From Pestalotiopsis fici W106-1 (taxonomy: Eukaryota > Ascomycota > Sordariomycetes > Amphisphaeriales > Sporocadaceae): a stretch of 64,000 nucleotides of DNA. How positions within the stretch are numbered: the first letter of the stretch is position 1; each line of letters begins with the position of its first letter. The position numbers were made by a program, and so were the translations under genes. The notes below the pieces were generated by a model, which was not told where the DNA came from, did not search any database, and saw only the letters and a program-made list of their open reading frames with translations. The stretch lies in NCBI RefSeq assembly GCF_000516985.1, contig NW_006917094.1:1488001-1552000 (forward strand), written 5' to 3'. Below, piece after piece: positions 1 through 12,064 of the stretch.

Positions 1-1427
1 CCGGCCGCAGCTGCGCATCCGCCGACGTCGAGGACGACCTATCAGGGTCCGGGATAGTGACGTTGCGAATCACACACCCACCAGCCGGCGGGACATAGGA
101 CCCGTCCAAGACGCTCTGCAAAAACGCAAACGCCCGTGTACTCTCGGCATCTTGCTCGTCCTTGTGCGTGGTCAGGGTGTTGCGCTCATAGGTGATCTCG
201 GCTCCGGCGGCGCAGTACTTGTCGACGAGGGCGTCGGTATCGGCAATGGGGCTGACCTCGTCGCGGATGGCCTTGTACACGTACAGGGGCGCGCGCGGCA
301 CGCCGTGGTAACCCATGAGGCCGTCGCTTTCAATAACGGCTTGGACACGGGGGTCGAGGAATACGGCGATGCCGCCCACAAAGTAGTCGTAGATGTTCTC
401 AAAGGCAAACATGGGTGCCTCGCGGTCCAGCGTCAGGTTCTGCACCGAGAGGAACTTGTCCTTGGTGTACTTTCCCGTCGTCTTGAGTCGGCCAAAGACG
501 AAATCCTGGGCATCGGGGAACTGGCTCACGAGCCCAACAACCCCCGGCGGGATCAATCCTGCGCTGTACGTCTTGGTTACGGTATTGAAGACATTAAACA
601 CGTCGGGTGTGAGACCTCCAATGGCCACGCCGCTGACTTCGAGCTCTGGTGCGTATGTCTCTTGAAGTTCTGCCGCCCACTCGCTCGCCAGCGCACCGCC
701 AGAGTATCCCCATAAAGTGTTCTTTGCATTGGCAATGCCTGGCAGTCCCTGGTCACTCGAAACTGATGCACGGAGCGCATCCAACGTGGCCTGCCCTGAG
801 ATGACGCCCGCCGTAACTGTAAGTCATTAGTACATGTTGCTTCATTAAAAGTATGGTTGTACAATGATCCGGATTGAAGATGGGATATTGAGGCGACTTA
901 CATGAAGCAAGTGGGCCTTCGTAGTCTGGTACAGTCACATAGTAGCCAGCATCTAGGGCGTTTTGAATCTCCGCGACGCAGTTTCCGGGTGTTCTACCAG
1001 ACTCGGCGGACTGAGACAGGGTATAACTAGGGCCAGCGTCGAGATCAGCCGAGTCATAGGGAACCTGATACGACAGCAGAGCGTTGGAGGTCGCATCAAC
1101 GCTACTTGGAATTAGTAGGGTGGTGACAGCCCAAGACGGCTGAGCATTGCTGTCGGTGGTACGGTAAAGAATGTTGTAGGCTGCAGCGAGGTCGTCAAAG
1201 GTTTGGCCCAACTGCCCCTGAGCGACCCGGACACGAAGCACATCGCCCGGAGCCGCCGACTCCCAACCCTCGGTCGGCGTGTACCAAGGATCCTGCTTTG
1301 GCGGAGTCGGGCCAATAAGCGTGGCATCCGTGCCCGTATCCGAGCGAGTCCAGGAGACAGTGGTCGCCGGTGCCGCAACGGCGACACTTATCAGACAAGC
1401 CACCAGAAAATGAAAGAGCGACAGCAT
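1..1427 (-). CDS. Secretory lipase (LIP family), 3' end beyond window
   Basis: Secreted fungal triacylglycerol lipase of the LIP family (alpha/beta hydrolase), expected to hydrolyse external lipids. Exon 1 is 902-1427 and exon 2 runs from 816 to the left edge; the 85-nt intron (817-901) has a GTAAGT donor and a TACTAATGAC branch-like site. The protein starts with a signal peptide (MLSLFHFLVACLISVAVA, cleavage near residue 19). After splicing, exon 2 reads FTAGVISGQATLDALRA and then WGYSGGALAS, which contains the G-Y-S-G-G nucleophile elbow typical of this family. Later segments such as GYHGVPRAPLYVYKA, DEVSPIADTDALVDKYC and a tract ending TTHKDEQ fit the region carrying the catalytic Asp and His. 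About 447 residues are visible and the stop lies outside the window. The start is the only Met before the signal peptide. The family call is firm; substrate range is inferred. Confidence 0.9.
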
Positions 1428-3371
1428 GGTAGCAAGCTATGCGGGCGAGTATAAAAGAGTGTAAATGGCCACGAGGGCTAGAGCCGCATGATCATAGCTC
1501 TCGAGGACGATTGATTATCTGGGATCGCCCTAGACTATGTATATCAGGCTCAGATGATCCTGAAAACAATAGGTCGTGGCTATTATTACTGCGAGCCCGT
1601 CAGCCGACCGGCTAATTGATTTCATGGCTTGTCTTGACCAGTTACGTGGTCTGCAACTCTGGCTATGCCTGCAACGGCTTCTGGGATCCGCAAAGATTCC
1701 CTATAGGGTCGACAATTGCATTCAGGGTTCCCTCGAAGGGCTCGGTAGCATCGCGACTCTCTTCGGGCGCACGTTGTGCGATTTCTCGTTTCTGTATACA
1801 AAATTAGGAAGCATACGACGAAGTTCTCAATCCGGCAACCTGAGCAGATGTTTCTTCAGCACGCGAGATTTGAGCCGATGCTGCATCGCTCCTTGGACCC
1901 AGACCAGTGGCTGCCATGGGCTTCACAACATTGGTATTGTCGGACGGAGGCCCGAGGCTGGTTGGGAAGGTCTCATCTCAATAACAATCAAGATGCTTCG
2001 ATGGGATGAAACGTCGACCTCCCACTTTAGGCAAAGTGAGTGGTTCGTCATTGGTCCCTGATGCAACCTCGTGGCCGGAACCAATAGCAATATGGGAATT
2101 ATAGTCAGCTTGGGCCAGCGCATGTGAAGGCGACAAGGGGAGAGTGTGGAGTGCAGTGCTGTTGTGCCATTGGTCAATGGGTCATCGCTTATAGTCGACT
2201 GCCTACTTGAACCACTTTTCAAACAAATAAGAGTCTTTTGTATGAATATTTCAATCTCTCAATCGCCAGGCCCTTCTTCGGCTGTGGGGTCCACCAAAGT
2301 AACGCTGATATGCTACAGCAACGTGGTTCAGGTATCTGGGAAGAAATGCGGGCAAAAACAGATCGAGATGGTGTCGCTCTGCTGCTGCGTACTCCCTGTT
2401 CGCACGTGGAATGGGTCTTGGCCGAAGCTCCGTACAAATCTCGTCGATCTCCGAACTCGTACGAATTGCTCCGCAGACTGAAGTTCCTCTCGCGTACATA
2501 TGTAGATAACGCTCGTAGATATCGGACGACGAAAAGATTCCGACGTAGCAGACGAAGACTTCTTAGCGAAGGTGAGGTTGTAGAACATTGACCCAAATTG
2601 GCCAAGACGGCTCTGGACCGAGTAACGAGCCGGCCTACCGACTGCCGGTGCTTCCCACTTGTTCTTTTCCTATTACGCACACCTTGGTTCTTTGTACAAG
2701 GGATGATAGTGCCAAGACCGCCTCGCCACACCATCACATGACTGGATGGTGTCAATCGCTTCATTCGACCAACACTTGGCTCCTTGTGCTGGCAGCCAAT
2801 TCGTCTCGCTAGTTCGGAAGAAGTGCGCTCCCGTCTTCCGAGCCTTTTAACAAATCCATTGAGCTTCATCTGATGTCGGTCAGATCGCGTAAGGTTGTGG
2901 TCGGCCTGCAATCCGACCTCGCCTATCCAAGTCTATGTCAAAAAGAGCCTCTCATGCGGGTTGGAGAGAATATTTGACCCCCGAACGACCGGCCTGCTTT
3001 TTGAGGTCTCGTCTCTTGTGATCTGGACCAAATCCTCGTTGGCTTCCTTCTTCTCTTGGTAGTAGAAAAGGCTGGGGGGTTCAGGACCAGCATCATAGTA
3101 ATGGCCTGACTACGATGTCACACGCATATGTTGATAATCCAGCAAGTTTTGTGCCCAGTGATTGTTGTGCTCCAATCTTTTGCTCGACCAAAATATGTCA
3201 CTCGCTTAGTATCGGTGAGAACGCGTCGTGGCTCTGCAGTTCCTGGCCGTATGTACATTGTCGGACGATATTGAAGTTGAGCACTGGAAGGTAGGAGCGT
3301 AGCTGTCCATTACGGTGAGGGCTCTACGCTGTGTGCACACGGTGATATAGGTTCTCGAGGTCACCTGCTCA
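1428..3371. other. Intergenic region upstream of lipase
   Basis: No intact recognisable gene. It contains the lipase promoter side and a low-confidence minus-strand coding remnant (listed separately). Several overlapping open frames exist at 2146-2911 on both strands, but none has recognisable motifs. Confidence 0.5.
1663..2181 (-). pseudogene. Possible coding remnant, unidentified
   Basis: One minus-strand frame stays open from 2181 to 1840 except for a single TGA at 1978-1980. It then continues in phase after a possible 48-nt intron (1792-1839, GT...TATACAG) to a TAG at 1663-1665. The spliced reading gives the stretches TNVVKPMAATGLGPRSD, AEETSAQ/KREIAQRAPEES and EPFEGTLNAIVDPIGNLCGS, which look protein-like but match no family I recognise. 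There is no ATG in the part upstream of the internal stop. It could be a short gene starting at the Met in KPMAATG, a degraded gene, or chance. It is on the same strand as the lipase, ending about 235 bp upstream of that gene's start. Confidence 0.2.
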
Positions 3372-5461
3372 TCAAGGCGGGAGTCCAAAGAAAGTAGGGA
3401 TAGATCCATCAAGATCCCCAGACACCAAGTGACTTGCATGCTTGATGCTGGCCTTGCTCGTGTTCTGGACCATGAAATTGACCTTGATCACCAGCTGTGT
3501 TCCCAGCTTCCTCGACACAAGAAAGGCCGCATCCAAGTGTTGGTCTATGGTGAAACGCTCCTCTAAGAGGAAGGGGCTGCTCATCGGGAGGTTCTTGAAT
3601 AGTCCTTGCTCTGATCGCCACCTCCAATTGTCGAGTATTTCGTGCGCATTAGTATCGATGGGGAATTTTTGGATACGGTATACTGAAGTTTTCAAGTTAT
3701 CAATCCCATCCGGCAATGGCTAAAACAAAGCACCCCACTATTTTTGGATATCATTTGGTGAAGTGAAATTTAGTTATTGCTTGAAGAACAAAATGAGATA
3801 GGTCGAGTGTGAGGAGTCTTGTTGGCAAGTAATCTCAGTAAACTTACAAAATTGAGTGCAGCTTTTAGCCAGCTTAAAGTATGCTACAACAAGCTTGTCA
3901 GGCCCTGACAAAATCCAGTATCTTTCACGGTGGTCCAGCATCGAAGTCTTGACTAAGCTCTCTGACGTGGCGATCTCATAGTTGTTCCTAGATGCGAGAG
4001 CGCACATGGAGTGAGACGACTCGACGATGAATACCTCAAACGTTGCCAACCGAGAGTGGCTGCTGAGCAAGGGCACCATTTCTAGGGGTATTATTTTCCA
4101 GCTGAACACGTCCTCGTTCGAAACAAGAACATATTTGGATGACACAAAACACCGCTTGACCTGCTGCCGAAAGAATTGGTCTTCGTCCCTGCCAATCGAG
4201 GCGATGAGCCCTACGCGCCTCGCAGCAGGACTATCGCTGCGAATCCGCTTGTTATTTCTGGTACTGTACAGAATAGGTATCTGGTTGGCAGGGTTGGAAA
4301 CTTCCAACAGGCTCAGCGCAATCAGATGCCAATCCTGGTCCTTTATAGACGGCAGCGAAAGGGCCTCAATATCCTGTTTTGTTAGTTTGCGACATGGGAG
4401 CTGGATGCGTAGACCAAACTCTCCAGCATGCCTGACGTAACGCGGATCACTCCAGTGCACCCGTTGTATATGCATCCGCATTGGGACTGCAGCAAAATCC
4501 TCTGGCGATTGTGCTGCGAGCTTCTTGGACTTGCCCTCGTCCAGTGCAGAGTTTCCAGGATTCCAGGGTTGAATATCGAAGAACAGAATGGTCTGCTCAC
4601 CTCCGGCTAGAATATACTCTTGCAGCCTATAGAAGGCTTTCGAACCCTCTCCATATAGCAGCGGCACTGGATTGTCGACGTTAATTACTTGCTTATCTGC
4701 TGGGGATCGAGTTTCAAGAAGCAATCATTTGTTGCCCCCAAGTATTAAAATAACATATTTCGAGTGTGCTTACTGTTAATGTCGAAGAGGCCGAGCAGAC
4801 TGTACGATACATCTTCTGCCCTGGTAGCCTGCCTGCCGGCTGCCCAACGCATCTTCTCGCATGCCGAAACTTCCATTACAGGAAGTTCGTGGGTGAGGAC
4901 ACCGTAGTAGATGCCCGTGGCCTGAGCGAGACGAGTACCTAGCTCAGCTTTAGTGGCCAAGTAGGACCAATGAGCGCCATAGAAGCACACGGATCGGGGA
5001 GCAATGAGCTCTTGAAGCGTCCAGGATCGATGGAACCAGCGACACGGGTTTAAGGCATTGGGCGGGCGAGCGTTTCCGGCGCGGACGCTCGCCATTGATT
5101 CCAGGCACGTCTCGAGGGCTGGCAATGAGTCGACATCGCTCAGGTACGCGTAGCAGACCATGGCATTCTGGTACCATTGATACATGGAGTTGATGGCCTC
5201 TGACAGCTCAGCGCTGCTGCTCTTGTCGATGCAGCAATTGTCAATCCACACCCAGTCCCAACCATCGGCGAGCGCCCGGGCACAACATTGCTCGACCTTG
5301 ATAAAGCCCCTTTCTTTCCTCCTGCGCGTCTTGTGCATGTCTTGAAGATCGTCGAAGAGAACCTCGTCATCCTCCCAGGTATGCGACAGTATGGCATAAG
5401 GCGGGATCCCGGCGCCGACAAACTCCCTGAGTTGGTACGTGCTGGTATTGATCAATCTCAT
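3372..5461 (-). CDS. HET domain protein (heterokaryon incompatibility)
   Basis: HET domain proteins mediate non-self recognition and cell death after fusion of incompatible hyphae. My model has three exons: 4774-5461, 3848-4666 and 3372-3682, giving about 605 aa. The N-terminal 230 residues carry the family landmarks: AILSHTWEDDEV, GWDWVWIDNCCIDKSSSAEL, then WFHRSWTLQELIAP and SYSLLGLFDIN. The first intron (4667-4773) joins FDIN directly to MPLLYGEGSKAF, the expected family junction. The C-terminal half is poorly conserved and has no WD or ankyrin repeats or NACHT domain that I can see. The second exon alone would stop at 3774. A GTAAGT donor at 3847 and an in-phase acceptor at 3683 instead lead to a third exon with the stretch LEERFTIDQHLDAAFLVSRK, resembling the tail of other HET proteins. 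The third exon is an inference. Expression and allelic function are unknown. Confidence 0.85.
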
Positions 5462-6605
5462 GTCCAGTCTGTATTCAATGTTTGCAGCAATATTGATGAA
5501 TTGCCAGTCTCTCTGTTCTCACAGCTGTAGAATTGAGAAAAAGAAGGTGGGGGTCTGGTAAGTTGGATCCTTCCCAACGACACGGCATAATAACTTGGCC
5601 TAGGCCGTCTCAATGGAAGGGTCGCAAGGACCAAAAACAGGATAAACAACACGAGGTACTAGTGCTGAACTGAATTGAATGATTCAGGAACATATCTCGA
5701 GCCAACATTCAATCTTCACTTGCTGCACACAACGCACGCCGCAATGTTGCAAAGTTCAAAATGCATCTGCTCTACTTGGCAGAAATGTGATATTACTCTC
5801 ATTTTGCACCATTGAAAGAAATGGTCGTCATGATGCAAGATGGCCGTTCCAGTCCTTTTATATGTAGTTACTGGCAACAATTGACTATCTACAGCTCTTT
5901 CATCTCATCAAAGAGTAGTCTGGTACCAAGGCAAAGCCAACACACTCATCTGCATGTCATTACATAATATTAGGTGAGTGTGTCAATCTTCGTCCTTCCT
6001 CTGCCCTCTGCGAGCACTCACTCATTGAAATACATGCTGATGCCGTGAAATGTATCGCTTCTTCTTTTCTTTTTTTGCTGGAGCTCCCAACACACAAATC
6101 ATAGTTCCCCCTCATGCTTATGAACCTCCTGTGACAAAGGAAATAGTGGGATATCAAAAGCAGTCGCGATCCTAGACCTCAAAGCAGGGCGACAAAAAAT
6201 ACAAATAAACGCCTCGAGCCCCAAAAGCAGCCTGAACCCCTTAGTCTATGCTTTCTCTTCCGATGCGATTTGGGATGTGATGGAAAAGAGGATGATTAGT
6301 CGAAAATGTAACGGGAAAGCTTTCTCGTAAACGTGTCGTGACTGTGCGTAAATGCCAGCGGCAAGCTGAATGATGCTGATGCATGATGTAGTTGGTTGTA
6401 TTTGCAATTCCTCCACTTTCATCGCTTCCCGTCCAGAGACGTGGCATGTGCCGCTCTTTACCGCAGAACATGTCCGCTACTTTATTTCCGAAACGTGATG
6501 CCACATCCCATCGCTCGGAGCCACCTAATCTCTGGTTCGGCGATGGGTCTGAGATTCATCAAATTCCGGCGATGGAGATTCATCATGGTCCGGCGAGTCA
6601 GGTTG
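5462..6605. other. Intergenic, HET to STS1
   Basis: No gene seen. It holds the HET promoter side and the 3' flank of STS1. The 60-95 aa open frames here lack motifs and overlap on both strands. Confidence 0.6.
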
Positions 6606-7683
6606 CTACCACGGACCCACGCGAACAGGTGCTCCGTAGTTGCCCGACAAGATGTCGTCTAGGACTGAAGGTTGTTGCTGTTGCTGCTGATGAGAGGGCG
6701 AGCTGGTTCCGCTAGGACCACCACCGACCCAGCCAACATTGGCTGCCATGGCGCTAATGGCACTTCCCAGACGTCCTCCAGATTGTTGGTTGTGCTTGGC
6801 CAAGATCTGATCCCAATTGCCGCTGTGCAAAACAAATCCAGCGCCCTTCTTGGCTGCTTCATTGATGACCAATGCCCAAGCTCTTGAAATCTCGTCATAG
6901 GCGTTTTCCTTGTGGTGGCGATATGTCTGGCTTTCCCAGTCGGGCAGGGCGTGAATGAGCTTGGTAGCGCCGTCAAGATACTGAAGTGAGATGGTGGCTT
7001 GCTGCTCATTCGGCGGCAAGTACTGGGGCGTGAAATCGGCAAGGGCATCGAGAAGATTGACCAGAGGTGTCTTGACTCTGTAGTACGCATAATCGGAGCT
7101 CGTCTCTCCGTAAGGGAATGCGGCCTGAAGTTTGTCCTGGTACTCCTGCAGGACTTGGAAAGCCGATGTGACAGAGGGTCTGGGTGCGCTTCTCACAACC
7201 TCTGCGCCAATCTCTGGCTGCCTCTCGCAAATTTGTTGGAGGACGCTTCGTAGCGATGCTGCATCGAGAGTCTCAAGAAGTCTGGGAAGCGTCAGGGGGC
7301 GTCCAGTAATGTCGTTGGCACGGTATCTCTTCATGGGTCGAGCCAGTTGGCGGTTCTGAGCGGCTGGAGATGAGGAAGGTGAACTAGACATATCGACATC
7401 ATCGTCGGCCTTGCGCTTGCGGTTGGAAGACATATTGAGAAAAGGGGAGTCTGCAGAAGCGACATGGTTAGTACGACATCAATCTTGAACTAGTACTGCA
7501 AGCAAGATGCAGAAGGCCGCATCGAGGGCAACCAGCGACGGGGTGTGCGTCGAGTTCTTGGGAGGTTGATCTGTTTGACGACAAAGGAAGAGAGGGAGAC
7601 ATACTGGCTCTGGTGGGTGAGCGTCGGGCAGGATCGTGCTGATGAGGGAAAAACGGGGGCTGCGGCGACAGCAAGACGTTCAT
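6606..7683 (-). CDS. sts1: Tethering factor for nuclear proteasome, Cut8/STS1
   Basis: Cut8/Sts1 anchors the 26S proteasome at the nuclear envelope and nucleus and supports ubiquitin-dependent turnover and chromosome segregation. Two exons, 7605-7683 and 6606-7450, encode 307 aa; the 154-nt intron (7451-7604) has GTATGT, a GTACTAACC branch site and CTGCAG. Exon 1 encodes the conserved start MNVLLSPQPPFFPHQHD. A basic nuclear-localisation stretch (SSNRKRKADDD) follows near residues 34-44. The helical Cut8 core contains RPLTLPRLLETLD, ICERQPEIG, FPYGETSSDYAYYRVK, FTPQYLPPNE and ISLQYLDGATKLIHALPDWE. The protein ends with the conserved tail YGAPVRVGPW. A short polyglutamine run precedes the tail. 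An in-frame Met at 7433 (MSSNRKRK) could be miscalled as the start, but the exon-1 start is conserved in the family and preserves frame across the intron. Confidence 0.95.
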
Positions 7684-10600
7684 TATGTCTGGCGACGCAG
7701 TGATGGAGTCGTGTCGCCGCCGTCGCAAAAGAGCTCGACTGCTGGAAAATGTATTGAACAACCGAAATGAGTGCTTTCAGGTACTGTTTCGATTTTGCTG
7801 AGGTCGGGTGCGGCGATCTGCCGATGGCGGCCTAATGGTGGTCGGCAGTCTCTGGGCTGGCGCTGTGACGGCTTGGGAGGCGCCTGGTCGTGGGTCCGAC
7901 GTTGTGGTGATGGAGGCGGGATGGTGGGTGGAAATGCCAGAGGGGGAGAAATGAAGTGAGAAATCAGAAGAAGCGGAAGAAACGCAGACAACGCTTGATG
8001 TGAGAAGAAACTGGTGGATGAGTCGGCTCGACTCGGCGTGAGGGGTTTCGACCGTCGAAGAAGGGGAGCAGCACAAGCCCAAGTGAGTGCCCAAGCAGCA
8101 CCTAGGAGGAGGGTGGTTTGATTGAGTGAATGGGAACGATCGCTTCTGTGCAGACAAAGTTGGATCGAGTCTAGTGTCTGTTCGGCGTCGCTGTGGATGC
8201 AGAGTTACCTAGCGACAAAATGCTTAGGCCTCGTTGTCATTGCATGGGACCTGGCTGGCTTTGGCTGGGTTGTGTGTTTTGGGTCCCGGTCTTTTTTTTT
8301 TTCTCTTCCCACCCACTAATTAAATGCGCCGAAACCCCACTATGGAGAGGCAAAGAATTCCAAGAGAAAGATTATGGTCAAGACAATAATCACAGACAAT
8401 CGACTACCTGATTGTACCCTTTCATGTATGAATAATCTACTTTAGGAAAAAAAAAAAACCCCCCCCGCAATAGTTGTTCATTGAAAACGATGCACTATGG
8501 AATAAAAATAGGTACCAAAATCTCTCAAGAAAGAGACGACTAATTGTGCAAGGTCCTTCTTCTCATGTCCGTTGCCTGCTGGATTCATTTTTCAACAGGT
8601 CCTATCCTTGCTTTGGCTTGCCTGCCCTGTCTTTGCTCCCCTGCTGAGGCCGCCTCTTATGTACGTACCTACGTAGTAGCTCTGTGGTCGTTGTCTGTTG
8701 TGTCGGTAGGTATGGAGTTTGAGGTGGCCTGCGAACTGGTGGACTCTGGACCATGATTGGCCTTTTGATCTCTTCTTCTTCATGTCATCCAGTTTGGGTC
8801 TGCGACTGCGTGGTTCCAGTCACTGACAACATTGAGAACCCCCTCCAAAGTAAGCCACCATTCAATACGTTACCACGGAGAACGGACTGCACTTGAATCG
8901 GAAACAAAATCGCCATGAATGGGTTCAGGCGCAAAGTTGAACGCCAACAATACCGAAAACCACAGGAGTATCACCCTAGGTACTTTATTCAGTGACATGC
9001 AAATACATTACCTACCACTGTAACAATGAACTTTTAAAAGTGCCCTGGGTACTTCTTTTCCTCTAGGTTAGGCAATTGTGGTCCTGTGAATTGAAATTAT
9101 GAACGCGACTTCATTTAGTAGGGCAACTACTATGCAGCTGGCACTATAATTGCCTTTGCCTACCTACATAGGCACCTCAAATGTATATTGAATGAGGCAA
9201 TGCAAGCGAAAAGCCTGCAATTTTGGGCAGGTTGAGGCTGGCTTATTGGCTTGATTGGACTTGGTGACAGTTTTAGTACATACATAGTAATTAGCCATCT
9301 GATCACAAGTTTGGCCAGGGAGCTACTACTACCTAGGGCATATAGATCGTGTATCATCATTGATTGACCAGTGACCGGCCACTCTTGCCACTGCACACTT
9401 GAGAAAGGCGGTCAACATTGAACCGACACCAGTAAAAAGGTACATCCGCAAACCGGCCGGCCGGCGACAGACAAGTTGACAAAGAATGCTTGTTGTTGCC
9501 ACCCAGCCCGGGCTTCTCTCCGGCTTTGAAGATGAATGATAATAAGGCCGGGGCCGGGGGCACACCAAAGGCGGATATTTCAGATTTTATGACTGGATCG
9601 CGGGGAATTGACTGCCTGGGCACCTACAGAGTAGATCGATTGACTGGCCAAGCAGCCACACAGCCAAGCAAGCAAGCGATCGACTGCCCATCAAAGCAAA
9701 TGGGAACTCCCCTCTCCCTCGACACCTCTCAACTTTCAGGCCTCACATTGGAAGCAGTGCAAGCCACCCAGCGTGAGCGATTGGTAGACTTGGCTGACAG
9801 TTGACCTACAAAGTAGTGTACTAACCTAGAGGATTGGCTGCATGCGCTGGCACTTTAGCGGGGATGTGGAGTGCAGTGAGCAAGGTCACACAGCTCCAGC
9901 TTCTCACCAATCACCTCTTTGAACAAGCTACACGTCCAGAGGTCCAAAGGGGTCATGTTCATTTTTAGCTTTCCTTGATTGCTTCTTAGGGATATGTCTG
10001 AGCGAGGAAGGAATTCGCTTCCGAATGCCGCTTCACAAGTCAAATGACCCTGCCTGTTTGGACAAGTCTCATGTATTGCCCCAAGGACGGCAGAACCTCA
10101 CTATCAAACAACCTAAATTTACTCTGCCTTGGCATTATTTCAATTCTTGGGTTCGACTGACAGCAAACACTGGTTACTCATCAGCGTGGACTATGCCAAG
10201 AGAATACATTTTTCTTCAACATACGCAAAAACAACCTATACAATTTAGTTTAATCAATAGTTTCCATGGCAATACACGACAAGCCAGAACAACGATTTAC
10301 ATTGGGGCATTATACTGCATTAAAAATCCTAACTTTGATTGAATAAAGAGAGAAGATCTGTGATCCTCTTGAGTAACAAGCTAATACAGAAGCTATACAT
10401 TTAAAACATCATCAGCTTGACAAATCCGCAGCGCGACTGAAGATAGGCGAAAGGATCATGACAGTGACCAATACCAATTTAAGGGGCTCTTCATAGCGTA
10501 CATGAAAGACTTGCCCTCAAAGTTCGCTGGCTTTTTTGACCTCCCGCTTGAGCTTTATCAAGATCTTCTTGGAGTGTCTTGTTTGCTCAGAGTTCGGTTG

Positions 10601-11580
10601 GCAGGGGACGCTACTAGGGCTTCTAGTAACAAAAACAGTGACAATTGCAGGAGCTTCTGAGATAGTCCTGGTTAGGCATAAGGATATGCAACACATGAGT
10701 AGTGCATTCATAAAGTGGCCCATGAAACTTGGACGAGATCACGTACGTCGACTGGATCCCATCTTGGTGGACAGTTTCACAAATGGAGGTATTGAAAATC
10801 GGAAGCAGTGATGCCCGAGGCCACAGATATAACCTATATATGATGAGTTGCATGTTGGTAAATAACGGCTCCGGATTGCCTAACCAGCTCTCGTAAAGAT
10901 CAAGTGATTTGATCTAGTATGACATTGCATTGGGGTTTCCTTGTGTGACCGAGTCTGCAGTTATTCGTTTCTAGTCACTTTGTCAGAAATAAGTGTGCAA
11001 CTCGTTTCATAGATGCTCAACCGTCGGGCCGATATCTGTAGCACCGTGCCATCCAAGGAAGCACAGCAGCGGAGATAGAGAATAAACAGCGTAAAATTGA
11101 AGTTGAATCGATATTTTACTCGACATTGGATGCGCCCTTCTGACTAGGCGTAAGTCGGTCTTCCAAATTTGACAAATTCCCAGAACCTCAGCTCAAAGTA
11201 TGAGAGAGTCAGACACTAATTGGAATTAATCAACTTCTTGTATCTACAATCGACACTGCAGTACGTCTTTGGCTGGCTCGGTGATTAATTCAAGGTTTGG
11301 CGATGCGATCATATGGACCCACCACTCTTGCCCAATTCTTCGGTCCTTGATCATCATATCGAACCTTTTCGATAACCCATCCAAACATGCCGTGACAGTT
11401 TCTCATGCCATAGTAAGGTACATTAGATGAAGAAAAGAATTCAGTGATTAGCTTAAAATATACCCGTCTTTTGTATCTTATCGTTTGTCATTATTGTTCT
11501 GGGATGGGTGATGCCCATTTCTGTGGGGCCTTGATTTTACAGTAGTAGAGTAACGTTAAGTGGCAAATGTTCAACAACAA
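7684..11580. other. Intergenic, STS1 leader to tRNA-Thr
   Basis: The first ~450 bp is the GC- and CT-rich STS1 promoter and leader. The remaining ~3.4 kb has no supported gene. It contains homopolymers (A12C8 at 8447-8466) and ACCTAC/GTAGGT words near 8650-8670, 9010 and 9160. A 68-codon minus-strand ATG frame ending at 10517 has a hydrophobic start but no further support. Confidence 0.6.
8447..8466. repeat. A12-C8 double homopolymer
   Basis: A run of 12 A is followed immediately by a run of 8 C. It is simple sequence in non-coding DNA and prone to slippage. Confidence 0.9.
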
Positions 11581-11652
11581 GCCCGCTTGGCTCATCGGTA
11601 GAGCGCCTCACTAGTAATGAGGAGGCAATTGGTTCGACTCCAGTAGTGGGCA
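11581..11652 (+). tRNA. tRNA-Thr (anticodon AGT, read as IGU)
   Basis: A 72-nt intronless cloverleaf. The acceptor GCCCGCT pairs with AGTGGGC at 11645-11651, with discriminator A at 11652. The D-arm is GCTC...GAGC. The anticodon stem CCTCA/TGAGG encloses a CTAGTAA loop with anticodon AGT. The T-arm carries GGTTCGACTCC, matching the B-box consensus. One oddity is ATCGGTA in the D-loop, where fungal tRNA-Thr normally has AGCGGTA. This places a pyrimidine at position 15, in the A-box and the Levitt pair. The first strong T run downstream is T6 at 11708-11713. Probably functional, but the A-box change leaves some doubt. Confidence 0.88.
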
Positions 11653-11671
11653 AGAACAAGCAGTTCTTGCC
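11649..11671 (+). other. Perfect 9-bp hairpin at the tRNA 3' end
   Basis: GGCAAGAAC, loop AAGCA, GTTCTTGCC. The left arm uses the last four bases of the tRNA gene, so in a precursor transcript it could compete with the acceptor stem or act as a trailer structure before the T6 tract. Confidence 0.75.
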
Positions 11672-12064
11672 ACCAATCATACGGTCCTAAATAGGCCGAC
11701 CGATTCCTTTTTTGCATTTCGAAATATTTTAATCAATACAATAGCCAGGACTACTACTCCTTGGTTACTTTTTTAATCACTCTGGTCCTTATCACAGTGA
11801 CTGTAGCAATTTTTTGCTGCCAATTACCGTGGCAGGTAAATCCAACCTGCTCACATGTCGGCGCATCTTGTTGAGACCTTGACACAGGGAAATAGACAAC
11901 AACATAATAGAATCTATAGAGTACTAGTGTGCGTGTAATAGAAGAAATAGGTAAGCTCCCAAATTTCAATTCACTTTATTCGTAGCAAAACCTTGCTCAC
12001 TGATTATCCATCGAAGCAACTCTAATGTCGAAACCCGAGCTGGCAAAATTGAGTAAATTCCTGT
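11653..12064. other. Intergenic, tRNA to membrane protein gene
   Basis: Apart from the hairpin and the T6 tract nothing is seen. It includes the 3' flank of the minus-strand gene that follows. Confidence 0.6.
11708..11713 (+). terminator. Probable Pol III terminator (T6)
   Basis: The first run of at least five T on the non-template strand downstream of the tRNA-Thr, 56 nt after its end. The precursor would therefore have a long trailer. Confidence 0.6.

Noticed and set aside
2219..2911. 230-codon minus-strand ORF and overlapping plus-strand frames
   Set aside because: Composition is Arg/Ser-rich and irregular, frames are open on both strands at once, and no motif is recognisable.
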